Origin: Desulfovibrio sp.
GTDB lineage: Bacteria; Desulfobacterota; Desulfovibrionia; Desulfovibrionales; Desulfovibrionaceae
DNA: 64,000 bases
NCBI RefSeq assembly: GCF_009712225.1
Contig: NZ_WASP01000010.1
Location: 42,668 to 106,667, forward strand
Direction of reading: 5' to 3'
Shown here: positions 52,159 to 59,946 of the stretch, piece after piece
Position numbering within the stretch: the stretch's first letter is position 1
Layout of the letters: every line of letters starts with the position of its first letter
Position numbers and translations under genes: made by a program
Notes under the pieces: model-generated
Told to the model about the DNA's origin: nothing
What the model saw: the letters and a program-made list of their open reading frames with translations, nothing else
The model's database searches: none

Positions 52159-52197
52159 CCCCCCCCCCCCCCGGTCCGCGGGGGGGCGGGGGGGGGG
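52159..52197. repeat. Homopolymer C14 / G7CG10 inverted repeat
   Basis: A run of 14 C (52159-52172), the spacer GGTCCGC, then seven G, one C and ten G (52180-52197) can form a very stable hairpin 26 bases after the chemoreceptor stop. Such homopolymers are prone to length change in vivo and to error in sequencing. It may act as a terminator, although only ACTTCTTG follows. Confidence 0.85.
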
Positions 52198-52501
52198 ACT
52201 TCTTGACCTTTGATGCAAGATGCCCTAGGCACATTTGTGGGCCGATGCGGTTTTTCAAGGCAACACTGCGTATCCCATGTCCGAATCCACGGCCCTTGCA
52301 CCCCCCATTCTCCAAACTGCTTCTGGCAGATGCCAAGCATTCCTGCCTGTAAGCCAATCAACCCCGGTGGCAGATCCAATACCTGCGCAGACAGGCATTC
52401 TTGCCTGAAATTACGATGCTCCCCTATGCTGGTTGAACATACAACCGAACAACCCAGCCGAACTGCCACACCGCCGCAAACGCGGCCATTGAGGTTTATT
52501 G
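52198..52501. other. Intergenic region before the carbonic anhydrase gene
   Basis: No gene is supported here. GCATTCYTGCCTG occurs twice (52337-52349 and 52395-52407); the second copy is part of the small hairpin CAGGCATTCTTGCCTG. These may be operator-like or chance repeats. Confidence 0.35.
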
Positions 52502-53140
52502 ATGAAAAATGTCGAACGCCTGCTCCAGGGAAATGAGTTTTTTCAAAAAAACTATTTCTGCAAGCATGAAGAAGAACTGCTTGATCTTGTCTCCAGCGGT
52601 CAGCACCCCAAGGTGCTGTACATTGGCTGCGCCGACTCCCGGGTTATTCCCTCGTTGATCACCAACACGCCTCCTGGTCAGCTTTTTGTGCTGCGCAACG
52701 TGGGCAACTTTGTGGCACCCTACAAACCCGACGAAGACTATCACGCCATGGCCGCGGGCATTGAATACGCCGTAACAGCTCTGAATGTTGAAGAAATCAT
52801 CATCTGCGGCCACACCCACTGCGGTGCTATTGCAGCACTGTACAAAGACATTCACGATGAAGCCTTTGTGCACACGCAAAAATGGCTTTCGCTGGGCAAA
52901 AAAGCCAAGGAGCTGGCAAGTCTGGCCCTAGGCAAGGACGAAGAGCAGGAAAAACTGCTGCGCCTGACAGAAAAACTCTCCATCATTTTCCAGATCGAGA
53001 ACCTTATGACCTACCCCTGTGTCAGCAACAAGGTGAGCAACGGAGAGCTGCACGTTCACGGCTGGCTGTACCATATCGAAACCGGCGAAATCAAATATTA
53101 CGACCCAGACGAACACGACTTTTTGGCGCTGAAGAAATAG
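52502..53140 (+). CDS. Beta-class carbonic anhydrase
   Basis: The 212-residue enzyme interconverts CO2 and bicarbonate. The zinc ligands and the catalytic Asp/Arg pair are in YIGCADSRVIPS and IIICGHTHCGAIAAL (Cys, His, Cys). The N-terminal helix MKNVERLLQGNEFFQ and the VLRNVGNFV strand are typical. The ATG at 52502 was taken; TTG at 52499 is the only alternative and adds one residue. It ends with a terminator. No partner gene such as a bicarbonate transporter is adjacent. Confidence 0.95.
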   Translation: MKNVERLLQGNEFFQKNYFCKHEEELLDLVSSGQHPKVLYIGCADSRVIPSLITNTPPGQLFVLRNVGNFVAPYKPDEDYHAMAAGIEYAVTALNVEEIIICGHTHCGAIAALYKDIHDEAFVHTQKWLSLGKKAKELASLALGKDEEQEKLLRLTEKLSIIFQIENLMTYPCVSNKVSNGELHVHGWLYHIETGEIKYYDPDEHDFLALKK

Positions 53141-53192
53141 CGCCTGCGTAGCCGCACCATCTGCGGCCATCCTTCCAGTTCCAATTCCCGTC

Positions 53193-53229
53193 AGCGGGTT
53201 CTCCGGCAACGTGAGAACCCGCTTTTTTT
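53193..53229 (+). terminator. Terminator after the carbonic anhydrase gene
   Basis: AGCGGGTTCTC (53193-53203) pairs with GAGAACCCGCT (53213-53223), followed by six T. Confidence 0.93.
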
Positions 53230-53495
53230 GTAACCAGCCAGCAAAAAAACGGCAGATGTATGGGCACGCTTGTCAGTCACCAGCAAGTGATTATGTTTAC
53301 ATACAGATTCTTATGCAAACAAACGACGCACAAACCAGACCACAATGACATGACATTGAACAATAACCACAGCACATTACAGACAATACACACGTCATTG
53401 GCAAAGTTGCCTGCATTTCAATCCCAAGCCATGCACCTTTGCAGTTTGGCAGTATTGATGTAGTGTATATATGGCAGATCACCAAATGGCATGTT

Positions 53496-53509
53496 GTGGC
53501 AATTGCCAC
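53496..53509. promoter_or_regulatory. Palindromic operator candidate before the rhodanese gene
   Basis: GTGGCAATTGCCAC is a perfect 14-bp palindrome 54 bases before the rhodanese start. TATATAT at 53466-53472 just upstream could be part of a -10 box. The rest of the 53230-53562 gap is AT-rich and has no gene. Confidence 0.5.
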
Positions 53510-53562
53510 CAACACATTTTCCTCCACAGTCACCCGGAGGCCGCTCCCCAAGGAGGCCAATG

Positions 53563-54171
53563 ATGACAGCCGTTAAAAGCATAAGCGCACAATCCCTGCG
53601 GCAAAAAGATCTCAAGCAGGCGCTGATTGTAGATGTGCGCACTCCCATGGAATTCGCGGAAAAACGACTTGCCCATCCGGCAACCCTGGCTCCGGTAACG
53701 GAGCTTGATCCTCAAATGGTTGCCTTGCGAAGCGGGGCATTGCCCAGCACCCCCATCTATACACTTTGCGCGAGCGGCAGGCGCGCGCAAACGGCAGCGG
53801 CCAAGTTTATCGAAGCCGGATTTACAGACATAACCGTGATTGAAGGCGGCCTTGCGGCCTGCAAGGAAGCAGGCTTTCCCACTGTTGGGCAGGGCCTGCC
53901 CAAGACGGGCGAAACCTCGCCCACCCTCGACAGGCAGGTGCGCCTTGTGGCCGGAGCGCTCACGGCCCTGTTTGTTCTGCTGGGGCTCTTTGCACACAAG
54001 GCATTTCTGCTTGGCGCGCTCTTTATTGGCTGCGGGCAGGTATTTTCTGGCCTTACAAACTGGTGCGGCCTTGCGCTGCTGCTCGCGCGCGCGCCCTGGA
54101 ACAAAAAGGGTTGCACAGGCGGCGCCTGCCCCATCGGCGGGGGCAAAAGCCCGGGCGCAAGCTGCCAGTAG
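53563..54171 (+). CDS. Rhodanese domain protein with DUF2892-type membrane domain
   Basis: The 202-residue protein has a rhodanese domain (about residues 5-105) with VDVRTPMEFAEKRLAHPATL and the active-site loop LCASGRRAQTAA, whose Cys would carry the persulfide. Two membrane helices follow (about 128-170, LVAGALTALFVLLGLFAHKAFLLGALFIGC), the DUF2892 layout, and a Cys-rich tail NKKGCTGGACPIGGGK. It would hand sulfane sulfur to or from a membrane-near acceptor. Two ATGs at 53560 and 53563 follow AGGAGG; the second has the better spacing. The MBL gene lies 57 bases on. Confidence 0.9.
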   Translation: MTAVKSISAQSLRQKDLKQALIVDVRTPMEFAEKRLAHPATLAPVTELDPQMVALRSGALPSTPIYTLCASGRRAQTAAAKFIEAGFTDITVIEGGLAACKEAGFPTVGQGLPKTGETSPTLDRQVRLVAGALTALFVLLGLFAHKAFLLGALFIGCGQVFSGLTNWCGLALLLARAPWNKKGCTGGACPIGGGKSPGASCQ

Positions 54172-54228
54172 TGCTGTTTGCCAAGATTGCCAGAAATTCC
54201 ACCCAAGCTTTTTGCAAAGGAGTTCGCC

Positions 54229-55098
54229 ATGTCTGCACCCAACGTGCGCGGATTTTTTGATCCCGTTACAGCCACCTGGACATACGTGGTCTGGTCTGCA
54301 ACCGACGCCCAGCGCCGCTGCGCCATCATAGACAGCGTGCTTGATTTCGACATGTACGCCTGCCGCACGTCCACGGCTTCGGCAGATGCCGTTATTGATT
54401 TTGTTCGCCAGCAGAATTTTGTGGTTGAATGGATTCTTGAAACGCACATTCATGCCGACCACATTACAGCTGCCAGCTATATCAAGGAAAAAATGGGCGG
54501 AAAAATCGCCATCAGCAAACACATGCTCGATATCATCGCCACGTGGACGCCCATTTTTCAAACGCAGGAGGACACTCCCGCTGACGGTTCGGCCTTTGAC
54601 TACCTGTTCGACAATGACGAGGAATTCACCATTGCCGACATGCCCGCCAAAATAATTCACACCCCCGGGCATACCCCGGCAGACACAACCTATATTGTGG
54701 GCAATGCCGTCTTTGTGGGCGACACGATCTTTCTGCCCGACGTGGGCTCGGGGCGGTGCGACTTTCCCGGTGGCAGCGCCGACGATTCGTATGATTCCTC
54801 GCGCAAACTCTTTGCCCTGCCAAACGACACGCGAATCTACGTGGGGCATGACTACCCGCCAGAAGGTATGCGCGGCCCTCAGTGCATGGCCACAGTGGCA
54901 GAACAAAAAACCGGCAACGTGCGCCTGAACCAGCAGGTCGGCAAGGCAGATTTTGTAACCAGACGTCGCGCAGACGACTCGGGCAAGGCCGTGCCGCCTC
55001 TGATCTTGCCCTCGCTGCAGGCCAACATGCGCACAGGCAAATTTGGCAAGGCAGTTAACGGCATGCAGTATGTAAAACTCCCCCTCAACCGCATGTAA
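54229..55098 (+). CDS. MBL-fold persulfide dioxygenase-like protein
   Basis: The 289-residue protein has the metallo-beta-lactamase motif ETHIHADHITAASYIKEK, then HTPGHTPADTTYIVGN and VFVGDTIFLPDVGSGRCDFPGG. It matches the ETHE1/persulfide dioxygenase and Blh group, where a single iron oxidises glutathione persulfide to sulfite, and ends with KAVNGMQYVKLPLNRM. ATG at 54229 follows AAAGGAGTTCGCC. Pairing with the rhodanese gene upstream suggests handling of sulfane sulfur. In a strict anaerobe this would happen under oxygen exposure. The family assignment is firm, the substrate is inferred. Confidence 0.88.
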   Translation: MSAPNVRGFFDPVTATWTYVVWSATDAQRRCAIIDSVLDFDMYACRTSTASADAVIDFVRQQNFVVEWILETHIHADHITAASYIKEKMGGKIAISKHMLDIIATWTPIFQTQEDTPADGSAFDYLFDNDEEFTIADMPAKIIHTPGHTPADTTYIVGNAVFVGDTIFLPDVGSGRCDFPGGSADDSYDSSRKLFALPNDTRIYVGHDYPPEGMRGPQCMATVAEQKTGNVRLNQQVGKADFVTRRRADDSGKAVPPLILPSLQANMRTGKFGKAVNGMQYVKLPLNRM

Positions 55099-55123
55099 GA
55101 ACGACGCCCAAACATCACAACCG

Positions 55124-55161
55124 AGCCCCTCTGACACGCAAACCTGCGTATCAGAGGGGCT
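55124..55161. terminator. Hairpin between convergent genes
   Basis: AGCCCCTCTGA (55124-55134) pairs with TCAGAGGGGCT (55151-55161), with an inner ACGCA/TGCGT stem. T tails are poor on both strands (GAATATTTAG on the plus strand), so termination strength is uncertain. Confidence 0.7.
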
Positions 55162-55217
55162 GAATATTTAGATATGGCAGACACGCGGGCCAGCCAGAGG
55201 GGCACCCTGCCCTGCGC

Positions 55218-56603
55218 CTACTTTTTTGCGGCTTTTTTGTCCGTCTTCTGACCGTACAAGGCCTGCGCCAGGCCAACAGCAAAGGGCCCAGCCATGCCCG
55301 TGGGTGTGGTATTGGTCAAAACCACAAAGGAAATGCCATTTTCGCGGTCCATAAAAAAATGGGTTCCGTAAGCGCCGCTCCAGCTCAGGGTTCCTGCTCC
55401 AGCGTTGTACTCTGCTTTTTCGGGCTGCAACAGAACAGCACCGCCATAGCCAAAACCCCAGCCGGGGGCAACGACTTCATTCGTTTTTTTTGCGGTCGCA
55501 CTCATGCGTTGCGAGTAGACGGAGCACACCTGATCAGAGGTCATGGCCGTGGCGGTTTCCGGCTTCAACACAGGGCCGCCGCCCGTACGCAGTGCTTCCA
55601 GAAATTTCAGATAATCGGCAGCAGTGCCCACCATGCCCGCACCGCCAGAGGGGTAGGCCTGATCGTCCAGCGCACGGCCGGGCTCATAGCGCGTGGCCGA
55701 CACACCGTGAGGAACGACCTCGGTTTCTGCCATGCGATGGGGCTTGCCATCGGCCCACAGGTAGGCCGCGGCAAGCATCTCTGGCCTGTCGGCCACAAAG
55801 CCTGTGGAGGTCATACCCAGTGGCCCGGTAACGTACTTTTTAACCACATCGGGCAGGGAGTCGCCCCCGGCTCTGGAAACAACCTCGCCCAGAACATCAA
55901 TGGCAAGGGAATATTTCCAGCTTGTGCCGGGCTCATAGTACAACGGCACTGATGCAAGCCGCCAGATATTTTCTTCAAGTGTGATGGTCGGATTATCCAG
56001 CCCGTCAGATACTTCGGCCTGCGCCATGGGGCCGTCTGCCGGTTCCAGAAAACCATATGACAGCCCGGCTGTATGGGTAAGCAGGTGCTGTATGGTAATG
56101 CCGTGCTCAACCTTGCCATGGTACATGGGAGTAAAGAAAGGAATCCAGCGGGTAACCGGGTCGTCCAGATCTATCATGCCCTGATCTGCCAGAGCCAGAG
56201 CGGCCACGCTTACAATGGCCTTGCTCATTGAGGCCAGACGAAAGCGCGTATCAAGGCTCATGGCCCTGCCATTTTCCCGGTCGGCCATCCCCACGGCCCG
56301 CTGATACACCAGTTGACCGTTACGGGCGGCCATCACCACAGCCCCCACAATTTTTTGCTGTGCAATTGCCTCGTCCAGCACGGCATCAAGGCGTTTTGCC
56401 AATGTGGCATCTGGCGTACCCACAGCATCGTGCTCATCACCGGTGCTGGCCGCTGCAGCGCAACGCACGCTTATACCGTTGGGCATGCCGTCGTTAATGC
56501 CGCCGCAAGGCCAAACGCTCAGGACCGCAAAAAGCGTTATAAAGCATGCCACGGCGCGTAGCCTGCCCCGGTGATCAGACAGACAATTGAACAATGTAAT
56601 CAT
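55218..56603 (-). CDS. Exported serine hydrolase of the beta-lactamase (class C/esterase) family
   Basis: The 461-residue protein has an N-terminal signal peptide (hydrophobic at about residues 17-32). The serine motif Ser-x-x-Lys is in RLASMSKAIVSVAALA (about residue 132). The Tyr motif is WKYSLAIDVLG, and LLTHTAGLSYGFLEP is the usual flanking segment. A His/Lys-Ser-Gly-like region near the C-terminus is not canonical. Such proteins are mostly D-aminopeptidases or esterases rather than true beta-lactamases. The gene stands between convergent and divergent neighbours and is monocistronic. Confidence 0.85.
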   Translation of the reverse strand: MITLFNCLSDHRGRLRAVACFITLFAVLSVWPCGGINDGMPNGISVRCAAAASTGDEHDAVGTPDATLAKRLDAVLDEAIAQQKIVGAVVMAARNGQLVYQRAVGMADRENGRAMSLDTRFRLASMSKAIVSVAALALADQGMIDLDDPVTRWIPFFTPMYHGKVEHGITIQHLLTHTAGLSYGFLEPADGPMAQAEVSDGLDNPTITLEENIWRLASVPLYYEPGTSWKYSLAIDVLGEVVSRAGGDSLPDVVKKYVTGPLGMTSTGFVADRPEMLAAAYLWADGKPHRMAETEVVPHGVSATRYEPGRALDDQAYPSGGAGMVGTAADYLKFLEALRTGGGPVLKPETATAMTSDQVCSVYSQRMSATAKKTNEVVAPGWGFGYGGAVLLQPEKAEYNAGAGTLSWSGAYGTHFFMDRENGISFVVLTNTTPTGMAGPFAVGLAQALYGQKTDKKAAKK

Positions 56604-56751
56604 GCAGCCTCCCAGCGGGCATGTGCGCCCCTCGAAATTACCGGCAATTGAGCCACGTTTAGCGACATAAGTAAATAGCTACAGGGCGTTGGGCAAGCGC
56701 TTAACAAACAGATAGCATTCTCATATGATGGCCTATAAGCAGGAGGAATCC

Positions 56752-57846
56752 ATGAACCCACTTTTTTCTCCCATCAAGCTCAAGGGCCTGACCCTGAACA
56801 ACCGCATTGTCGTGCCTCCCATGGATCAGTATTCGGCGCAGGACGGCTTGCCCGGCAACTGGCACGTCATGCATTACGGCAACCTTGCCGCATCCGGGGC
56901 TGGTCTGCTGATTGTAGAAGCTACCGCTGTGGAGGCACCCGGTCGTATCTCACCGCAGGACATGGGACTGTGGAATGATGCACAGGAAGCCGCCCACAAG
57001 CACATGATTGATACCATACGTTCATATTCCGCAACCCCTCTGGGTATTCAGCTTGGGCATGCGGGACGCAAGGGTTCCACCGCCCGCCCGTGGGAAGGCG
57101 GCAAACCGCTGCCAGCCGACGGCGCAGGTTGGGAAATATGCGCACCTTCCGCCCTGCCCTATGCGCCGGGCCATCAAACACCCGCTGAGCTCACCACCGC
57201 AGATATTGCCCGGCTTACAAGGTCATTTGTGGCCTCAGCCCAAAGGGCGGTACGCGCCGGGTACAACTGTATTGAACTGCATGCCGCCCACGGCTACCTG
57301 ATGCACGAGTTTCTCTCGCCTCTCAGCAATGTCCGCGCAGATGCATACGGCGGCAGCCTGAAAAACAGGATGCGCTTTCCGCTTGAAGTGCTGGAGGCCG
57401 TGCTCGCGGCCGTTCCGGCCAACTACCCGGTTGGCGTGCGCGTTTCCGGCACCGACTTTGTGGACCAAGGCTGGAACGTGCAGGAATGCGCCACCTTCGC
57501 CCAGGCTCTGGAAAAAGCCGGGGCAGCCTATGTCCACGTTTCTGGCGGTGGCCTTGCGCCAGAGCAGCGTATCAATCTTGCGCCCGGCTATCAGGTTGGG
57601 CTGGCGGCTGCGGTCAGGGCGTCGGTAACCAGCCTGCCTGTCATTGCCGTTGGGCTCATCACCGAGCCGGAACTGGCCGCCAGCATTGTGGTGTCAGGTC
57701 AGGCCGACATGGTGGCCATAGGCCGCGCCATGATGTACGACCCGCGCTGGGCCTGGCATGCCGCGGCCGCTCTTGGGCAGACCATTGCCGCGCCCTCGCA
57801 GTATCTGCGCTGCAAGCCGCACAACGTAAAGGACCTGTTTGCCTGA
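56752..57846 (+). CDS. Old yellow enzyme family NADH:flavin oxidoreductase
   Basis: The 364-residue enzyme is a TIM-barrel FMN protein of the YqjM/OYE class. It begins LFSPIKLKGLTLNNRIVVPPM. The substrate-binding His pair is in ELHAAHGYLMHEFLSPLSN, and FMN phosphate is bound near SIVVSGQADMVAIGRAMM. Position 3 after PPM, usually Cys in YqjM-like enzymes (PMCMYS), is Asp-Gln-Tyr here, so redox tuning by that Cys is missing. It lacks the FeS/FAD extension of 2,4-dienoyl-CoA reductase types. AGCAGGAGGAATCC precedes the ATG at 56752. Substrates are unsaturated carbonyl compounds in general. Confidence 0.9.
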   Translation: MNPLFSPIKLKGLTLNNRIVVPPMDQYSAQDGLPGNWHVMHYGNLAASGAGLLIVEATAVEAPGRISPQDMGLWNDAQEAAHKHMIDTIRSYSATPLGIQLGHAGRKGSTARPWEGGKPLPADGAGWEICAPSALPYAPGHQTPAELTTADIARLTRSFVASAQRAVRAGYNCIELHAAHGYLMHEFLSPLSNVRADAYGGSLKNRMRFPLEVLEAVLAAVPANYPVGVRVSGTDFVDQGWNVQECATFAQALEKAGAAYVHVSGGGLAPEQRINLAPGYQVGLAAAVRASVTSLPVIAVGLITEPELAASIVVSGQADMVAIGRAMMYDPRWAWHAAAALGQTIAAPSQYLRCKPHNVKDLFA

Positions 57847-57874
57847 GCGGTTTGACTGCACACACATAAATAAC

Positions 57875-57910
57875 CAACGGCCCCGCATCTTATAGGATGC
57901 GGGGCCGTTG
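57875..57910. terminator. Bidirectional hairpin terminator
   Basis: CAACGGCCCCGCATC (57875-57889) pairs perfectly with GATGCGGGGCCGTTG (57896-57910) around TTATAG, between the converging OYE and membrane protein genes. ATGTTTAT follows on the plus strand and GTTATTTATG on the minus strand. Confidence 0.88.
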
Positions 57911-57948
57911 ATGTTTATAAAACGGCACAGGGCCGAAATTTCAGGCTG

Positions 57949-58578
57949 TCAGGGCTTGTTGGCCTTCTGGACGTTTGACTGGCTTTCTGCCCCGGAACTG
58001 TTTTCAGCGCCCGATTCAGAACTGGCGCTTGCCTCTGCAGGGGCGAAGGGTTGCGTTTGCGGCTGGGCATCTGCCCTGCGCAACTGCCAGCGTGTGATGG
58101 TTTTGTTGCTGAACATGCGCAGCGGAATATAAAAAAGAATAAACCAGAAAACCATGCCTGGCTGATTGCCAAACAGGGGCAGGCTAAAGGGCAGCTCCGG
58201 GCTGATCAGGCCAAAACGCAGTTTCATCCAGGCCAGCACAATGGGCACTGGCCACAGCGATGCCACAAACAGCGCGTTGCTGAGCGAAAAATAGTAGCCA
58301 AAGGCTTCGTGCCCCTGACGGTTCACGGCCTTAAAGGCCTCCTTGCCAGAATTCTGCAAGGCCGATTCGCTCAGCTCATGGTAATGGCGCATGTCGTCCT
58401 GCAGCTGCTTAAGACGCTTGCGGTGCATGCGCTGGGCCATGCGCAGGGTGGCAATGCCAATAAGGGCCGTCAGCAGGGCCAGGGCGGCTGTGCCAAAAAA
58501 GTAGGCTGCCTCTGGCTGCCCCACAAGGCGGTAAGGCAGCACTAAAAAGGGATCAAGCCAGACCAGTAGTTCTTCCAT
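57949..58578 (-). CDS. Membrane protein with Oxa1/TMCO1-like topology
   Basis: The 209-residue protein has an N-terminal helix (about residues 22-45), then a basic amphipathic or coiled-coil stretch (AQRMHRKRLKQLQDDMRHYH, about 49-68), followed by two or three helices (LFVASLWPVPIVLAWMKLRFG; MVFWFILFYIPLRMF) and a long acidic/Ser-rich cytosolic tail. The order helix, charged coil, Trp-Pro-rich helices recalls the Oxa1 superfamily DUF106/TMCO1 branch rather than YidC, but no diagnostic motif was found. ATG at 58578 has only a weak ribosome site; a GTG at 58665 is the alternative. It is downstream of the TSUP gene, separated by a terminator. Confidence 0.6.
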   Translation of the reverse strand: MEELLVWLDPFLVLPYRLVGQPEAAYFFGTAALALLTALIGIATLRMAQRMHRKRLKQLQDDMRHYHELSESALQNSGKEAFKAVNRQGHEAFGYYFSLSNALFVASLWPVPIVLAWMKLRFGLISPELPFSLPLFGNQPGMVFWFILFYIPLRMFSNKTITRWQLRRADAQPQTQPFAPAEASASSESGAENSSGAESQSNVQKANKP

Positions 58579-58661
58579 ATGCTCAGCGGCTCCGTTATCC
58601 GCGCCGGGGGCCTTGTGCGGCACCGGCGCACGGGCGGGTGGTTGATTGTGAACAAAAGCAA

Positions 58662-58700
58662 ACACTGCATCCCCTTGGGCTTGCCAGGGAGATGCAGTGC
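58662..58700 (-). terminator. Terminator after the TSUP gene
   Basis: On the minus strand GCACTGCATC (58700-58691) pairs with GATGCAGTGT (58671-58662), with CCCTGG/CCAAGGGG-type inner pairing, followed by TTGCTTTTGTT. Confidence 0.8.
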
Positions 58701-58740
58701 TTGTTCATATTTTCAGCACAGTTCGGGCAATGCCCGAATG

Positions 58741-59874
58741 CTAGCCGAACATCTTGATGTTGAAGAAGCCGCGCAGGATGTAATCCGTACCCACGTACAG
58801 GGCCAGCACGATGAACAGGCGCTTCAACCAGATTTCGGAGAAGAAACGCGAGGTGTAGGGGCCAACAATGGAGCCCACAGCGATACCGGCCAGTTCAAGA
58901 CCAACCAGGTTCCAGTCCACCAGCGCGCCGTGCAGCATGAGGGTGGTGATACCGGTGATCATGCTGAGCAGCACGGCCAGAGCGGAGGTACCGGCGGCCA
59001 GATACATGGGCAGCTGGGTAACACTGGTGATGAAGGGCACGAGCAGGAAGCCGCCGCCCACACCAAGGAAGGCCGCGATGCTGGCGATAACCACGCCGCC
59101 CAGGAAGGGAATCAGCGGATTAAAGGAAAATTCCACGCCGCAGAAGGTGAACTGGCAGGTGGTGAAGGTAAACTTGATGAGCTTGACGCCCGTGGGCATG
59201 GCAGTGCCTTCGGTCTTGCACTTGGCGGCAGCTTCAAAAGCCTTGGCGGCTTCCTTGGCCTTGGCCTTGGAGCGCTGGCCGGCGGGCGAGGTTTCCCACA
59301 TCAGGTACAGGCCCAGCACCAGCACGAAAAGACCAAAATAGCCCTGATAGGACGAGAAGTTCAGCTTGCCAGCGGTCAACGAAACAGCCGCGAAAGCACC
59401 CACAATGGAGCCGAGACCCAAGGCAAAGCCCAGGGGCAGCACAAGGCGCTTCATGCGGTAGTAGCTGAACGTGCTGATAACGGCAGAAAGACCGGCGAGC
59501 ATCTGGTTGGAGGCGCGCACAGAGTCGGTAACGGATTTGTTGAGCGGGGTTTTGCCAAAAGATTTGGCATACGCGCCAAGGCCGTGCACGGTCATGTGGC
59601 CCACGCCAGCCATAACGCCGCCAAAAGCGCCCACGGTCGAGAAAATCCAGCCCACCCACAAGGCCCAGCCAAAGGCCAGAATCATGTTGACCTTGGGGCC
59701 GCCGGGGATACCCAGATAGCCGGGTTCGGCCTGCATGTTCAGGGTTTCAGGGGCAGTTTCCACCTGTTTGGCAATGGCATTGGCAAGCACACTGCCGTCG
59801 GCGGCAAAAGCGGCGCTGGCGGCAAGCACCGCAAGCGAGGCTACTAGGCCCATAAGTATCCATTTGTTTTTCAT
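58741..59874 (-). CDS. TauE/SafE (TSUP) family membrane transporter
   Basis: The 377-residue protein has an N-terminal signal-like helix (residues 5-24, ending AAFAADG), a periplasmic stretch, and about eight membrane helices. The family marks are the two inverted repeats with STVGAFGGVMAGVGHM and AAFLGVGGGFLLVPFI. Between the halves is a charged loop of about 45 residues (TSPAGQRSKAKAKEAAKAFE) followed by Cys-containing strands TFTTCQFTFCGVEF. TSUP proteins export sulfite, sulfonates or similar anions. In a sulfate reducer a sulfur anion is plausible but not proven. GGAGGAGTT precedes the ATG. Confidence 0.88.
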   Translation of the reverse strand: MKNKWILMGLVASLAVLAASAAFAADGSVLANAIAKQVETAPETLNMQAEPGYLGIPGGPKVNMILAFGWALWVGWIFSTVGAFGGVMAGVGHMTVHGLGAYAKSFGKTPLNKSVTDSVRASNQMLAGLSAVISTFSYYRMKRLVLPLGFALGLGSIVGAFAAVSLTAGKLNFSSYQGYFGLFVLVLGLYLMWETSPAGQRSKAKAKEAAKAFEAAAKCKTEGTAMPTGVKLIKFTFTTCQFTFCGVEFSFNPLIPFLGGVVIASIAAFLGVGGGFLLVPFITSVTQLPMYLAAGTSALAVLLSMITGITTLMLHGALVDWNLVGLELAGIAVGSIVGPYTSRFFSEIWLKRLFIVLALYVGTDYILRGFFNIKMFG

Positions 59875-59946
59875 TCCAACTCCTCCCGATCAACGCTGCA
59901 CACGCAGCGGATTATAATACCGGAAAACGCCCCTCAAAGCGGATTC

